Shown here piece by piece: positions 10,201-22,219 of a stretch of 23,841 bases of DNA. Position 1 is the stretch's first letter, and every line of letters starts with the position of its first letter. The translations under genes and the position numbers were made by a program. The notes beneath the pieces are model-generated. The model ran no database searches. It was given only the letters and a program-made list of their open reading frames with translations, and had not been told where the DNA came from. The DNA lies in assembly GCA_905397405.1 (NCBI GenBank), contig CAJPVJ010000514.1, positions 1 through 23,841 of the forward strand, given 5' to 3'. This stretch comes from Oppiella nova (Eukaryota > Arthropoda > Arachnida > Sarcoptiformes > Oppiidae).

Positions 10201-13200
10201 ACAACTTTGATCACATCTTAAATGTATCAATAAATATAATGGACACACAAATGGGATGACATAAAAAAGATAACTAAATGCTAATATAATATATGATGAG
10301 CAATTATGTGTTTGTACTAACGGTGCACTTTCCTGGCCTCAGTCATAGTCTGGCAAAACGTGTCTCTTTTCCACAATAGGTTTCGTAATCCGGGAATTCT
10401 ATTCACTTTTTGATAGGGTTTTAATGTCTGAATATCTTTGCGCTGAAGACAGAAGCCGTCGTCTCCATCAGTGAACGCCAAACAAAATAAGATCAGCCAA
10501 TCCTTTAGGTCTGATCGTGTCAGTCAGTGCATGAATAGCGAGGTAACAGTAGGCAACAAAAGTAGGATAAGATCAACGGCAACCAAATATCACATAAAAA
10601 GTCTATTTTATATAAAGGTTTAACTTTCGAAAAGGAATTGTGTTTTAAATCCTTTTTTCTTGAACTCTCAAATTCTCATTCAATATTCAATATAAGAAAT
10701 ATCTTATATTGAAAGATATAAGAAAGGTCTTATTACCCGTCATATTCTGAGCCGTTTGTGTGGATGCCCTGCGTTTAGATCTGAGCCAATTGGGGGCGTC
10801 TATACTGAACTTATGGCGCTCCAGAGCTGATCTATAAGCGGCAAAGTCTCTGGAAATGACACTTCTTTGGCCCCTAATTAATGCCAGTTTTGTACTCGCA
10901 GGGTTGGGAACCGTTGTCTCCTCGATCTGTACGACAAGACACAGTCAGGGATTGAGAGAAAATGTACTTCTGATTAGACAAACATTAATCGCAAGTCTTT
11001 AATAAATATTTAATGACATCGAAAATACTCTTTTGATGTTCATCTCAATCCTATTACTATTGAATACGATTTCTATTGCAATCTCTCTCTCTCTCTTTAA
11101 TTATGATTAATGAACTGATCGTAAGTAAGTCCAACTGAACAGAATATATACATTGAATATACTGAATATATATATATATACAGAATATTCTGTAGAATCA
11201 GTTAATAAATATATCATTATTAGATGCATTACTATTAAAGGCAAATATCTTTATTGAGTTATTAAGTTTATAGTATAATATTTACTATTTATTCAAATAC
11301 TAATTGAATACTTTCATAATTATAGAATACTAATAAAGTTTGAATAATAACTTACCAAAACTAAACGTGACAGATTTTGTCAAACAAGTGTTCATTTGTT
11401 ATTAATTTATTATTTGTTTGTAAAAGCAATTGTTATCAGTTTAATATTTAAAAAATTTTTCTAATAACAAGATAATCTTAATTATTTTCAAACTTTTTAT
11501 TAAACATGAAAACTCTTATTCTATTCATACCATACAATAACTATTGTTCTTAAAACCAGACATAAAATAAATATTTGACATCAAATATCTGGTCTTAAAG
11601 AAATATTTAATATAAAAACAAATAGTAGACAAAAATATTAGAAAAATCTTACGCACTAATTGTCAAACAAAAACAATTTCATAAAAGTTTTCAAAATCCA
11701 TTTTCTAACTATTCAGTATAGTGTGCATATAAATTTTATTATATAATATTTTGTATTTAAATTAAACTTATGCCATAAGTTTAAATAATAAATTTTATGC
11801 CTTTTTATTACTGATTATAATAAATAATTGATAGGATAGCACCATTATATAGTGACATAACTGATGCCATTTACAATGTCTAACACTTTTGATACAATAA
11901 ACATGAACTCAGCTCTGAATTTATAAACTCTATTCACGAGACATAAAATGCATTTATATTTCATATTTTATTGATATATGAAATAAACACTTCTCTATGA
12001 CTGAGTGAATAACTCATTGAATCGTTGGCTCCGACAAGAGAGAGAAGAAGAAGTCTTATTCAGTCCTCTTCTGGTGTCTCTTGGCTTACGATTTCTATTC
12101 GGGAGCACATGGATGGTAGGCCTCCCGATGGGATTTTTATAATAAATGTCGATATAAATCATGATTTTAAGCTTTAAAACTCATGCAAAAGGATATGAAC
12201 TCAAAGAAACTAAAGAAAAATGTAATAGAATTCCAATGGAGACACATATATCAAGACTTTTTCATGTCATTCCTCTCATTCCCTCCCTATCCTCAGGTCT
12301 GTCTCATTGTTTCCTACGAACCATAGTTTAGTTACCATATTATCATTCAAAAGATGTAATATTTGTTTGCAAACAATAATTTTAATTTCGTTATTTACTT
12401 TATAATATCGACTATTTTTGCAACATTTTTTGCAACTCGGAAATAATTTTTCACATTTAATTCAATTTAATTCACGAAATATATAGTAAACAGCTTTGTA
12501 AAACATATTTATAGTTATAAACATAAACTCAATGCTGTTATTGGTATTGAATTTGCTGTTATTTTTTTTAATAAAGGAATATAAATCACAAAACGATAAT
12601 TAAAGAACGTATATTCTCCACAACTTTATGTTCATTGAGATGAAAATACATTTTTCTTTTGAAAACACTATTTAATTATTTATATATGTTTTGAAAAATT
12701 TTCTTTTCTTTTCAAACTTTTGAAAATACTGTGAATTTGACAAAATTTAGTTATAAATTCAAATAAAATATTTTATTATAATGTTAACCAAATTTAAGGT
12801 AGTCTAAATAATTTACAAAGATAACTTCTAAAAATTTCGTTATTATTCTTATTTTAAAGTACATTAAATTTATTAAAGTTTTAAATTACGTTAGTACCAG
12901 GTTTTAGCCTGATAATTCGTATTATAAATAACGTATGAATGCTTTGAATGAGCGAAACAAAAATTAAATTCCCGTTAATCTAATAGAAACACAAATAATT
13001 GATGAGAAGTTTTCTTTTTCATTGATTAAAAATGCCATTCAATTGAATGTTATTTTCTATTCCCTGGTATTCAATGGAAGTTTGGCAAAAGTTTTAGTGC
13101 AAACTCTGTATTCATGTCAGACTTAATTCAAAATGAGTTTCAATTTGAATCTGAAATGTGTTGTGAAATGTTGAATACGACTACAAATGAATCAAAAAGG

Positions 13201-13826
13201 CTTTTTGGTAACAAAACTTTGCTTTTGTGTTATGTTTTCGTCGATCAATTAATAGGTTTAACATATATTTCTGGATAATATCAAATCGTGTATTAATTGT
13301 CGATCAATATTATAATTAGTTTTTCGTTTAACAATATACTTGTCAATTAAGTAACAAAACTACCTAATAGTGTGCTAATGAGAAACTATGAATACCCTAT
13401 TTATAGATTTCTTATGTTATTTATTTTGTTTTTAATAAAAGTTTATTTAAAATAAAAATAATTTTCAGAAGTAGAAATTCAGTAAATATGTGAATATTTA
13501 TTTAATTTTACATTTAATGTCAACGTATTATTTAAATAAAAAGTAAATTAATAATATGTGAAATTGTTTTATGTTTGAAAACATTGTACACAAAATATAA
13601 GCACAAATCAAACGATACAAAAGTAATATTAAATTTCAAACACATTGAATGCTAGCAAACATTAACTTAATTATAGTGTCTGTCAATAGAATTATGTTCC
13701 GCTTTATTGCACTAATCATTACAAGAGTGGAAAGGGATGTGAGAAGAGTAAGAGAGTTGCCATAAAAACAATATTTGTTAGCTTTGAATGTGTGTTCAAA
13801 TAACTTCTCATCCATTTGTTTTGGAT

Positions 13827-13868
<42 letters not shown>

Positions 13869-16076
13869 AAAGAGAGAGAGAGAGAGAGAGCAGTTTTATA
13901 ACTGAAATAAACAGTATTATTGAAGTAAAATAAAAATATATAATATATAAAAGACTTGTTCGTTGAGACCTGGATATGCCACTAGTCTACAGAATATACA
14001 GATAGAAATTGATTGTCAAACCTATTTATTATACACCAGTTTTCCTTACAGTTTAACGAAATAACAAACAGAATTGAAATTAATGTTCAAACAAATAACA
14101 TATAAAACATAAATTAAGTTTTAGTTTTTAGATAGCAATATAAAGCGAGAAAATATTGAATGGAGTTATATAACTCACTATTTCTTATTAAACAAAGTCT
14201 TATATAGAATATAAATCTTTGAATCTCTATTTAATGAGATATATTTTTGGCAATAATCTCAATGTCAGACAAATACTGAGAATTAGATTGCAATCTATTT
14301 TTAGGTAGTATATTTATCAAATAAAACTTCTACCCTTGTACATTGTATAATAGGGAAAGGGTGTTTATTAATAAGATAACTGTATGTGCACATTTTTAAA
14401 ATAAAGTTTTATTTATAGGATTAAATTTAATAAATTGAATTATTCATTGAATCAAATGAATATACATAAATGAATAATAAAGCAAATGATAAGCAACTGA
14501 AAACCAAATGAAACAAATCACAAACAGATTTCATAATCAAAATAAGAAGGAAACCAATTTTCACACTCAATATGTGAATGAATAATAAAACTATAATTTG
14601 ATTGATTGATGAAAGTGGTGGAGAAGCTGCTGATAAGCATAACATATAAAAAGCATAGCACTTGTAATATAGAAATTGACTTTTTTGTTAATATAAGAGT
14701 AGTGTCCAAATGGTGCATATTTTTTGTGCTACACTTGAATCCATCCTACAGTAAATATAAATGCAATTTAGTTGAGAGCTCGTCATATTATCGGCTTTAT
14801 ACCTAATACAATATACAATATACTGTTTATAAGGTATCACATATTTTGTGAGCATCCCGGCGTCCATATAGGAAAGGCAGCGCAAGAATAAATAGACGAT
14901 AGAATACTCGTCATATTATCGGCTTTATACCTAATACAATATACAATATACTGTTTATAAGGTATCACATATTTTGTGAGCATCCCGGCGTCCATATAGG
15001 AAAGGCAGCGCAAGAATAAATAGACGATAGAATAAAATTGAGAGGAATCTGAGAAATAACTCAAAACTAAATCTAGGTTTAGAGTTAAAACACAAAAAAG
15101 TTTATTGCCTATATTTTAATATCTCATGTTAGTATTTATAATATATTACTATAAATAATAATTTTTTATGTAATTATATTTTCTATGCTTTAGTTGAAAG
15201 CAAACCTCTATTTGGATGTTTCAGACAAATATATTCTGTTTATTTCCTATCAATTCGTTTCCGAATTCACTCTCATTTTTCACATAAACACATGAATGAG
15301 AAAAAGTAGTGAACAGTTTTCAGCCTCTAAAAAGCTTTGAAATTTTTATTTCATGTGTTTTCACTACCATTTTTATGGCGATTGAATATCATTTTTGTGT
15401 CCCTTTGGGCTGTTGACTGAGCTATCGATTCAATTTGAAAATTAGATTTTTATTAAATAAAGAAAATTATTGACAAATCCCTATAGTTTCTGAAGCTATT
15501 ACTATACGTTCTCGTGTTTATAGACACTAAAGTCATGTACCAAACAAAATGTGTTTATGGTTTAAGACAATAGTTTTGTTGTCTATTTAATCAGTTCTTG
15601 TGGTCTCTAAACACACATATAATAAGAAGTTAACTCTTTATATAACGTATGGTTATATACAGTACACAATACACACCAATATTCCGTATGTGTGTTAAGT
15701 ATAACCATAACTATTCAGACTTCAACTTCATCTACGATTCTCTCTCTCTCTCTCTCTCTCTCTCTCCAAATGTTCACATAAAGAAAGTGAGAGTAAAACA
15801 TTTTTTGACTACAATTACGGCCAGAATCTGGTCGTAGTGTTTGTGTGTTGAAGAGTGCACTGCAAATGCAATCTAAGCTCAACACTGGAATACTGTAGAA
15901 ATTATTTATAATATATCTTTTGTAATAATTAAAATTTATGGCCAGAGCTCATAAAAGTTGCATTTTTACATTAAATGTAGAGTGAAGTTCTTATTTTGTG
16001 ATCCTTTTTATATGTAATTCCAGCAAAATGTTAACTCTTAGGGATAATAATAACAGTTTATTTATATGATATAATT

Positions 16077-16124
<48 letters not shown>

Positions 16125-18684
16125 TATATATTAAGATTCACTAGAATTTGGCTAAAGTGCAGACATTAGTGCAAAAGGCATCGTCTGTTGCATTGAAAGT
16201 AATTTTGTTATTAAAATCATTCGGTTTGAAGACTTTTTATATGTATTTCATAATATTAATATTAAACATTTGATTTACATTTAAAGTACTATTTCTTGAG
16301 TCATAAATCTGTCAGATATTATGCTATGATTTGAAATTTTATGAGATTCTTTATTCACGTTTTTATAATCCTTTTTATCAAACAGCATATGAAAACATAT
16401 AAAACTTTTTTATTATTATATTAAATGATAAACAGCTAGAAATCAATACTTAATTTCTTGTTAACTACAGTATAAGCAAAATAAAGTTATATCATATATA
16501 CTTTTATATAAAAAACACTAACAAGGTCCTAAAAAAGAAAACTTATTTTGAATATGAATTATGAGAATAAAGAGATTTTTGGTTTGTTTAATATCTTCCG
16601 AGTAATTAAACCCATAAAATGTCAATTTGTATGGCTTTTCTATTTCAACAAAAACAAACTCAAATATAATAATTAATCGTATTGTTTGAAATGTAATTTC
16701 CAGTTATTTTTAGTGAACAATTACTATATTTATTTTGCTCGCTATTCTCCATTAATTTTTCCATTAAAATTGCAATTATGTTTTTGCACCGGAAGTCACA
16801 CACAAAAAAACACAAAAATACGGTTATATTAAAAACCGAAAAACTAATAAAATTTATTTCAACAAAACATAAAAATAATTGGCATATAATCCGAGCAAAA
16901 AAATCCTATTAAATAATAAATGGATAAAAAATATATATATTTAGGAGAACTGCTTGGAAATGAAAAATTTATTTCAGTGTAAAAAACTGACTGTCCATAT
17001 CGATCCCATCGACCGTTAATCTTAATTAATAAATCAGTAGTTTTTATATCTCAGTCAGATTTTTCATGTTTTATTATTTTTTTGAAACATAAACATCAAA
17101 AATGCTTTTCTCTAGTTTTGGTGACCTTTCTATCGCTTATATGTATTTAGAGATTCTGTGGACTCATCCAAAAAACCAAAGAATAACATATAATGTAATT
17201 GTGTTTTAAGGGGTTTTAATGTCATATAAAAATCATGGTGTGATCACTGACTTTCATATATACTATTCACTCCATTGTATTCTTTATACGCTTAACGTTA
17301 AGCTTAAATATAAATAAGATTATGTATGAAAAATGTGCACTATTTTCGCTACAAAAACAATGAGAATGTATTTTATAAATTTATGACATCTCTATAAGAC
17401 AACAGTGTAAAAACTTTCAGTCATTATCTGTTCATTTATATTCACTACACTATTGCAAGAATTGTGGCACTAATTCCTAAACAATAGGAATTAAAATATT
17501 TTATGCATTATGTATACGAAAAATACAGCGAAAATCTCTTTGATTAAAATTCACGACACAAATCAAATAGAAAAGTTTTTCACTTTTTAAAATAAAAGTT
17601 TTGCTCTAATTTTATACAGGCAACTGTCGCTTTTATGTCACATAAAACACAGTGAAATATGTGCTTGCAAAAAAGTTACTTAAATAAATTACAAAAAGTT
17701 ATTATGGTAAACAATGTATTATACTATTACTAAAATATATCATAACATTAAGTAATAGCTTCCTATAAATTCCCATAATTCTGTACACTATTAATCGGTT
17801 TATTATAAAGTGAATTCACTGTAATATTTAGTAGAGATTAATATTAGATAAAGTTTGCTATAAACCGAGAGATAGCGGGGGTTCTGTTTAATGTTTTCCT
17901 ATAAAAAAGGCTTATTATGGTTGGAGAAAGTTTTCACAAAAAAGTTATGATATGTTTATTATTACTATATTAAAGTAAAACATATAAGAAAAAGGGAAAT
18001 GGATGAGAATAATGTATAGAGTTGTCTATTATATGCTCTATAATTTTTGTTGAAACCAATATCAAAACGGATTTACAATGAAAAACTTTTTTAAGTTTTT
18101 ATGTAAGAATTTTATTGCAATACTTTCAGTAATGATATGTGTATTCACCGCAAAGACATATATTTTTCAAAATAGTGCAAAATGTTGTGCCAATGCTTTC
18201 GGTTTGATTATTATTATTATTACATGAATGCGAGCAAACAAGTTAACGCAAAAAGGTATAAAATATTCATAAATAATACTTATTTTACGAGAATATTAGA
18301 TATAATATGCAGAGAAAAATAGTGAAGGAATTCCCATATTCTGTGTTCACAAGAATAACACAACAAAGCGCTTATAATTTCAATGCAACCGTAAATCCAA
18401 TAAAACTTTTCGCACTTAGACTCTCGTATAAGTAATACAAATAAAAAACAATACCACCAAAAAGGGCACAAAAAAGCAAAATAATAAAATTTCCAAAAAA
18501 CAAGAATAAGAAACAACACGTGAATGAATGGATCAATACTACTATTTTGGAGATTTGTTTTTGTTGGCTGAGAATAACAGATCTGAATACGAGATAAACA
18601 TATATTTTGTATGTGTGGCCGTCCTTTACATACGGTATGGAAGTTATAAAATAAAATTAATGATCGCTTTGAATAGCAAAGAGC

Positions 18685-18718
<34 letters not shown>

Positions 18719-18782
18719 GTCTGCGATCCCATTATAAAAATTAACTGTTTGGTATGTGTAGTTGTGGTGGCATTTGGGTGTG

Positions 18783-18823
<41 letters not shown>

Positions 18824-21800
18824 GTCTGCGATCCCATTATAAAAATTAACTGTTTGGTATGTGTAGTTGTGGTGGCATTTGGGTGTGTCTGTACCTCAAT
18901 ATTACTTTTCAAATGAACACTAAATTATTGTTATTTTCTCCGCAAAATTTAAGTCATATATCCTTTCGAAAAACTCAATCAACTGTTAATTGCAAAAAAT
19001 GTTTTACGACAAAACATTAGCAAATTAATTATAACATGATATTTTACGGTGCATAAACGATTCATACAATTTGCAAATGTGTTCACAATCTCTGTTTATA
19101 CATCTCGGTTGTCAATGTCTTTAAGATTACTTATGATTTCACTTGAAATTTGAAAATTTCTTAACATTTCCTATACTCTAAACGCAAACACATATAAATC
19201 ATTGAATGAATCCCTTTTCCATTGGTATAATTAATTTTTTGTTTTTCACACACAGAAAGAGACGTCACTTTTCTCACTGGCACTTCAGTTGTGATACACA
19301 ATTCTTAGTGCCATCCCTTCCCATCCCTTCCCATTACAAGTTATCTGCGGAATTGAAAGTGAAAGATACTAAACAGACAAATATCTATAATAACATTAAA
19401 GCCATTATTAAATTATATCATTGTGTGCCAGGATTTACACCAAAAATGGGTGCGATATTTAATTTAAGCTATTTTCTTAAATTCTATATTAAATTAACAT
19501 TTAAATTATATAATTTGAAATTAAATTAAATTTTTGCATTTATTTTATGGCATTAATTGCACACAAAAATCGATCAGACATTAAGGCTTAAATACATTTC
19601 CCTTTTATTTGACATTTAATAAAATAGTTCATAGCATAGCATAAACATAGACCCAAAACTCTATATTCATGTCTCAAAACAGCGCTAATTATTAACTCAT
19701 TTTTATAAATTAGTCGAAAATATTTCAAAAATACAATAGAATTATTAGTTTAGAGTTTCCCATTTCTAAATGCATTAATTACTTGAAAACATAAAATATA
19801 TCTTTCTCTCCCATATATTAATAATAATACTTCATTTATATTAATATAATTGTACGGAATATCATAAAATGTAATGAAATTTTCATTTTTAATAATTTAA
19901 TGAGAATTTATCTCAAATCCAAATCGAATTATCCATTTATTTAATAGCATTGAGTTTTTCATGAAAGCATATATAATTGCAAACATAATATTCTGTATAA
20001 ATGTGTTATTCTTGTTATTATTCGCTATAATATAAGGCAATCGCTATATTATTATTATAGCATAACTCTCTACTTATGACTTCCTTAATAAACATTAACT
20101 TTCTATAATTAAAACTGATAATAAAAATTTTAGAGAATTTCAATTGTAAACTCAACAATAATTAAAAAATTAATAAAAATTTTATTTCCGTTTTAAATAA
20201 TGTTTATCTTTTAGACTTCTGTTGATTAAATTTTGTTATTAAATAAATTTGGATTATTTAGGGTTTAATTGTGCAATTTATTTAATGCATTTGCACAGGG
20301 AGCTTTATTAATGAGCTCCATTATGAAGTAAATTTTGAATGTCTTAATGGACATATAGTTGTCGAATAATAACATTGGTACCCGGAAAATATAATAATAT
20401 TATTGAGAAATACTTACGTTTATGTTTTTCCTAAGTATATTTATTACTCGACAAAACGTTAATAATGCATAATAATTATATACAAAAGTAAAAGACTAGC
20501 AAAATATTAACATTTCCATTGGATATTTTCTAATCTTATATTTTACATAATTTACAGTATATTATTTTTCATAATTATTTGTAATTAAAATTTTTCAAAT
20601 AAAAACATAATTTAATGTTTTAATTAAATCTATTAAATGGTATAAATCATTTGAAAATATGAATTTATATATATTAATAATTAATAAAATGAGAGATAAT
20701 TAGTTTTTCCGAAACATGTGCCACTCATTTATATCTACAATAATAGTAAAAATAAATACAAATGACTTTAAAGATTATATTCATTTTGAGTTCATGTAAC
20801 ACTTGAATTTATTTGATTATTAAGCATAATGTGAGAAAATTATTTAAATATTTAATATGCAAAATACTTTTAACGAAAAAGAAATGTTAATCCGATTTCT
20901 AGACATATTTCATAACTGTTAATATATTTACTGATATTTAAATCACAATTGCTTTCAAAGTAATTCTTATGTAACCTAAGACTTAACTTTAGAAAATACT
21001 AAATTTCAATATTAAAAGCGTTTATTCACTAGTTTTATAAGGAATGAAACTATAACTGCATAAACATTAATGCTTTCAAACATTTATTTTAAACGATTTT
21101 TAAATTGTGATTAAATTTATGGCATTTGTTTGACATTTATAATCCAATTAAGACTTCTGCAAAAGAGCACTGGGATGTGAGTATAAATATGTACAACTAG
21201 ATTATATTCACGAGTCGGTGCTCACCCTTTTCTCAATACACAAATGTATATATTTTTTGTTTCACTTAAATTAATTCAATTTCCAGTTAATTGAGTTTTC
21301 AAATAACTTCTCAAATGTGTGTTATCTCCATATTTTCCCTCAAAACAGTGAACACCAAAAGAGTTGCATGTTTTTAGCGAAATTACAAAACTAACGCAAG
21401 ATATGAGAGAAAATAATTTGTCTTTTTTTCTTACTTCACGCAAAAGTTTGTGTAATCTTTGATCGACGGCCGACTGATAACCAGAAGCTGCAAAACTGGG
21501 GCTATATTTCAGTTGACTATTCATGAAATTATTGTTGAATTGCGATAATATGTTGCGCACCGGCTGTTGAAAAGCGGTGGGCAGACCATCTGAAATATAT
21601 AAAAAAGAGTTGCCTTTGCGTTAGACATGAGATTTGCTATCTGCCCCCTCCTAATAAAAAATTAATCTCAAAATATTGTGTTTTATATATGAATTGCATA
21701 TAAAAACGATTACATCGTTAGCTCTTCTATTATATTCTCGTTTATCATAATATAATAAGATTTGCTATCTGCCCCCTCCTAATAAAAAATTAATCTCAAA

Positions 21801-22219
21801 ATATTGTGTTTTATATATGAATTGCATATAAAAACGATTACATCGTTAGCTCTTCTATTATATTCTCGTTTATCATAATATAATAGAAAAGCGTCAGAAA
21901 AACGAGAGGCAGAGAAATGTTAATCAAATTTATTGGACGGGTATCCCTATCCCTCATTTCTATAGCTATTGTAGTAATAAAATAATTATTTTATTTCTCG
22001 TCAAAACTAATGGAAATTATGAGAAAAGTCTTGTTTTGATGTTTGGTTACCATTAAAGAAGGATCGGTTGAGTAGTGGTGGCGACGAGTCAAACAAATAA
22101 GTGGTCAGATATAGCGATATACACATAAATGTGGCGATAATTAGCGCCAATTCCCGAAACGACCGGAGCCTGAGTCGAGTGAACGGCCATATGTATCGAT
22201 ATATGTATTCAAAATTCAT
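5372..22219 (-). CDS. CPED1: CPED1-like protein: TM anchor, ATP-grasp, cadherin-like and PC-esterase domains (17 exons, 1077 aa)
   Basis: I assembled the gene from these exons: 22219-22051, 21589-21435, 10926-10737, 10510-10322, 10216-10112, 9587-9292, 9232-8953, 8823-8236, 8085-7896, 7669-7489, 7294-7031, 6605-6385, 6290-6189, 5919-5832, 5763-5740, 5658-5617, 5521-5372. All junctions are GT-AG with matching phases, and the total (3234 nt) is a whole number of codons ending in TAA. The domain order and length match CPED1/C7orf58 of animals (human about 1026 residues). Published domain analysis of that family predicts a Golgi or cell-surface enzyme that modifies surface polymers: an amino-acid ligase of the ATP-grasp fold plus an acyl-esterase. 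Least certain are the long intron 2, the acceptor at 9588 (9573 also fits), the weak donor after 6189 (GTACGA), and the two tiny exons at 5763-5740 and 5658-5617. Confidence 0.82.
7489..8085 (-). CDS. CPED1: CPED1-like gene, exons 9-10: cadherin-like beta-sandwich
   Basis: Exons 8085-7896 and 7669-7489 encode residues 658-781. The pattern L-x-S-I-E-L-S-P-x-L, then P-F-S-P...Y-x-C-x-V, then V-S-V-W-A, and finally YTLGIGVNKISLVVVD with an NTYTLII strand, matches the cadherin-like repeat (Pfam PF12733) found between the ligase and esterase of CPED1. The Arg codon at 721 is built across the junction (AG in exon 9, A in exon 10). It is probably a binding or spacer module without catalytic residues. 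Confidence 0.85.
8236..10926 (-). CDS. CPED1: CPED1-like gene, exons 3-8: TTL-like ATP-grasp ligase region
   Basis: Residues 109 to about 657. Tubulin-tyrosine-ligase family marks appear in order: QKVNRIPG (the VN-x-FPG block), WLLKP with Lys280 (ATP-binding lysine), QQYIANPLL (318-325), LRLYVIVTS with Arg335, a helical block after WILSQFW, CFHLMAFDI with Asp449, and FIIEVN with Glu462 and Asn464 as metal ligands. Several of these only appear when the exons are spliced; for example Glu462 is built across the 8953/8823 junction. The glycine-rich loop after WLLKP is GGHSSGNG instead of the usual SRGxGI. After about residue 470 comes a long helical, charged linker with no domain I recognise. Alone this part resembles a TTLL polyglutamylase, but the following domains assign it to CPED1. 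Confidence 0.85.
9764..10074. mobile_element. foldback (MITE-like) element in intron 5 of the CPED1-like gene
   Basis: Two long imperfect inverted arms, about 130 bp each, are separated by a central loop of roughly 34 bp. The left arm from about 9764 (ATGATTTTACCTACGTTAAT) matches the reverse complement of the right arm ending at about 10074 (GTGATTTGAACTAGGTTGAT). The best stretches are ACAATACCT, ACGGTTCC, ATATATGGTT and AATCAGCT-AATGAGT. It has no coding capacity and lies wholly inside the 524-bp intron 9588-10111. I could not define target-site duplications or assign a transposon family; a long hairpin RNA precursor is an alternative. Confidence 0.7.
11082..11096. repeat. (TC)n microsatellite
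   Basis: Short perfect TC run of about seven units, in the polypyrimidine-rich 5' flank of exon 3 when read as GA on the minus strand. Confidence 0.9.
11356..11395 (-). other. possible alternative first exon
   Basis: On the minus strand an ATG at 11395 opens 13 codons and one extra base, ending at TTTTG before a perfect GTAAGT donor. It ends in phase 1, while the next exon (10926) needs phase 0, so it cannot be joined directly as coding. It could be a noncoding first exon of an alternative transcript, or chance. Confidence 0.2.
11547..11602. repeat. imperfect hairpin
   Basis: ATATTTGA and its complement TCAAATAT are separated by two bases. Further out, TTCTTAAAACCAG pairs with CTGGTCTTAAAGAA, leaving an 11-base bulge on the left arm. 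It is short and in AT-rich DNA; function unknown. Confidence 0.45.
12005..12162. other. GC-richer island inside the long intron
   Basis: This stretch is clearly less AT-rich than its surroundings. On the minus strand an ATG at 12162 opens 24 codons and one base, reaching a GTAAGC donor at 12089. On the plus strand a 54-codon open stretch without ATG covers the same bases. It may be an unrecognised exon, promoter or transposon remnant. I do not recognise either peptide. Confidence 0.3.
13830..13890. repeat. interrupted (GA)n microsatellite
   Basis: Two GA runs of about 31 and 20 bp, separated by the interruption CGAGCGAGAA. Confidence 0.95.
14779..15034. repeat. 128-bp perfect tandem duplication
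   Basis: Bases 14779-14906 equal 14907-15034 with no gap. Bases just outside differ (G at 14778, A at 15035 against C). Noncoding. It has the same 128-bp spacing as three other duplications in the window. Confidence 0.95.
15739..15766. repeat. (TC)n microsatellite
   Basis: Perfect TC run of about 14 units, in noncoding DNA. Confidence 0.95.
16079..16122. repeat. compound (GT)n(GA)n microsatellite
   Basis: About 11 GT units pass directly into about 11 GA units. Confidence 0.95.
18689..18891. repeat. duplicated (TC)n plus 70-bp unit
   Basis: A TC run (18689-18716) followed by 70 bp (18717-18786) is repeated as a longer TC run (18788-18821) and the same 70 bp (18822-18891), a spacing of 105 bp. 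The only difference is TC length. Slippage, unequal exchange or mis-assembly at the microsatellite would all produce it. A 210-codon minus-strand open frame across it (18912-18280) is an Arg-Glu-rich by-product of the repeat. Confidence 0.92.
21435..22219 (-). CDS. CPED1: CPED1-like gene, exons 1-2: type II membrane anchor and stem
   Basis: Exon 1 (22219-22051) starts at a true ATG and encodes a short Arg-rich cytoplasmic tail (RLRLRS), then a hydrophobic helix at about residues 24-43, the pattern of a Golgi type II signal anchor. It ends in phase 1 at a GTAACC donor. Exon 2 (21589-21435) follows a TTTCAG acceptor, encodes a polar stem (residues 57-108), and ends in phase 0 at GTAAG. The next CPED1-like exon I find, at 10926, starts in phase 0 on the same strand, and the vertebrate protein also has roughly 100 residues with an N-terminal hydrophobic segment before the matching block. 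I infer the link from phase, length and topology; these two exons could instead be the start of an unrelated type II enzyme whose other exons I missed. Confidence 0.68.
21630..21885. repeat. 128-bp perfect tandem duplication in intron 1 of the CPED1-like gene
   Basis: Bases 21630-21757 equal 21758-21885. It lies between exons 2 and 1 and does not touch a splice site. The spacing is again exactly 128 bp. Confidence 0.95.

Larger units (their letters stand above)
10927..21434 (-). other. large gene-poor intron 2 of the CPED1-like gene
   Basis: About 10.5 kb of very AT-rich sequence between the phase-0 donor after 21435 and the phase-0 acceptor before 10926. Open frames here are short or made of simple repeats. 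Contents I can name: microsatellites, a 128-bp tandem duplication (14779-15034), a 105-bp-spaced duplication (18717-18891), a small hairpin (11547-11602), a GC-richer island (about 12,005-12,162) and one candidate alternative exon (11395-11356). If the two ends belong to different genes, this stretch is intergenic instead. Confidence 0.6.

Noticed and set aside
14779-15034. Tandem repeats as a CRISPR array or satellite
   Set aside because: There are only two copies, no spacers, and the genes are eukaryotic with introns.
14427-15064. Several 65-75 codon open frames on both strands
   Set aside because: They are created by or overlap the 128-bp duplication and have no codon bias, domain or splice support.
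18280-18912. 210-codon open frame on the minus strand with Arg-Glu repeats
   Set aside because: The repeats are translations of two TC microsatellites and the duplicated 70-bp unit; the rest is AT-rich low-complexity sequence with no domain.
19206-19529. 107-codon plus-strand open frame
   Set aside because: Its Lys/Asn/Ile/Leu-rich composition mirrors the AT-rich DNA; there is no domain or homologous motif I recognise.
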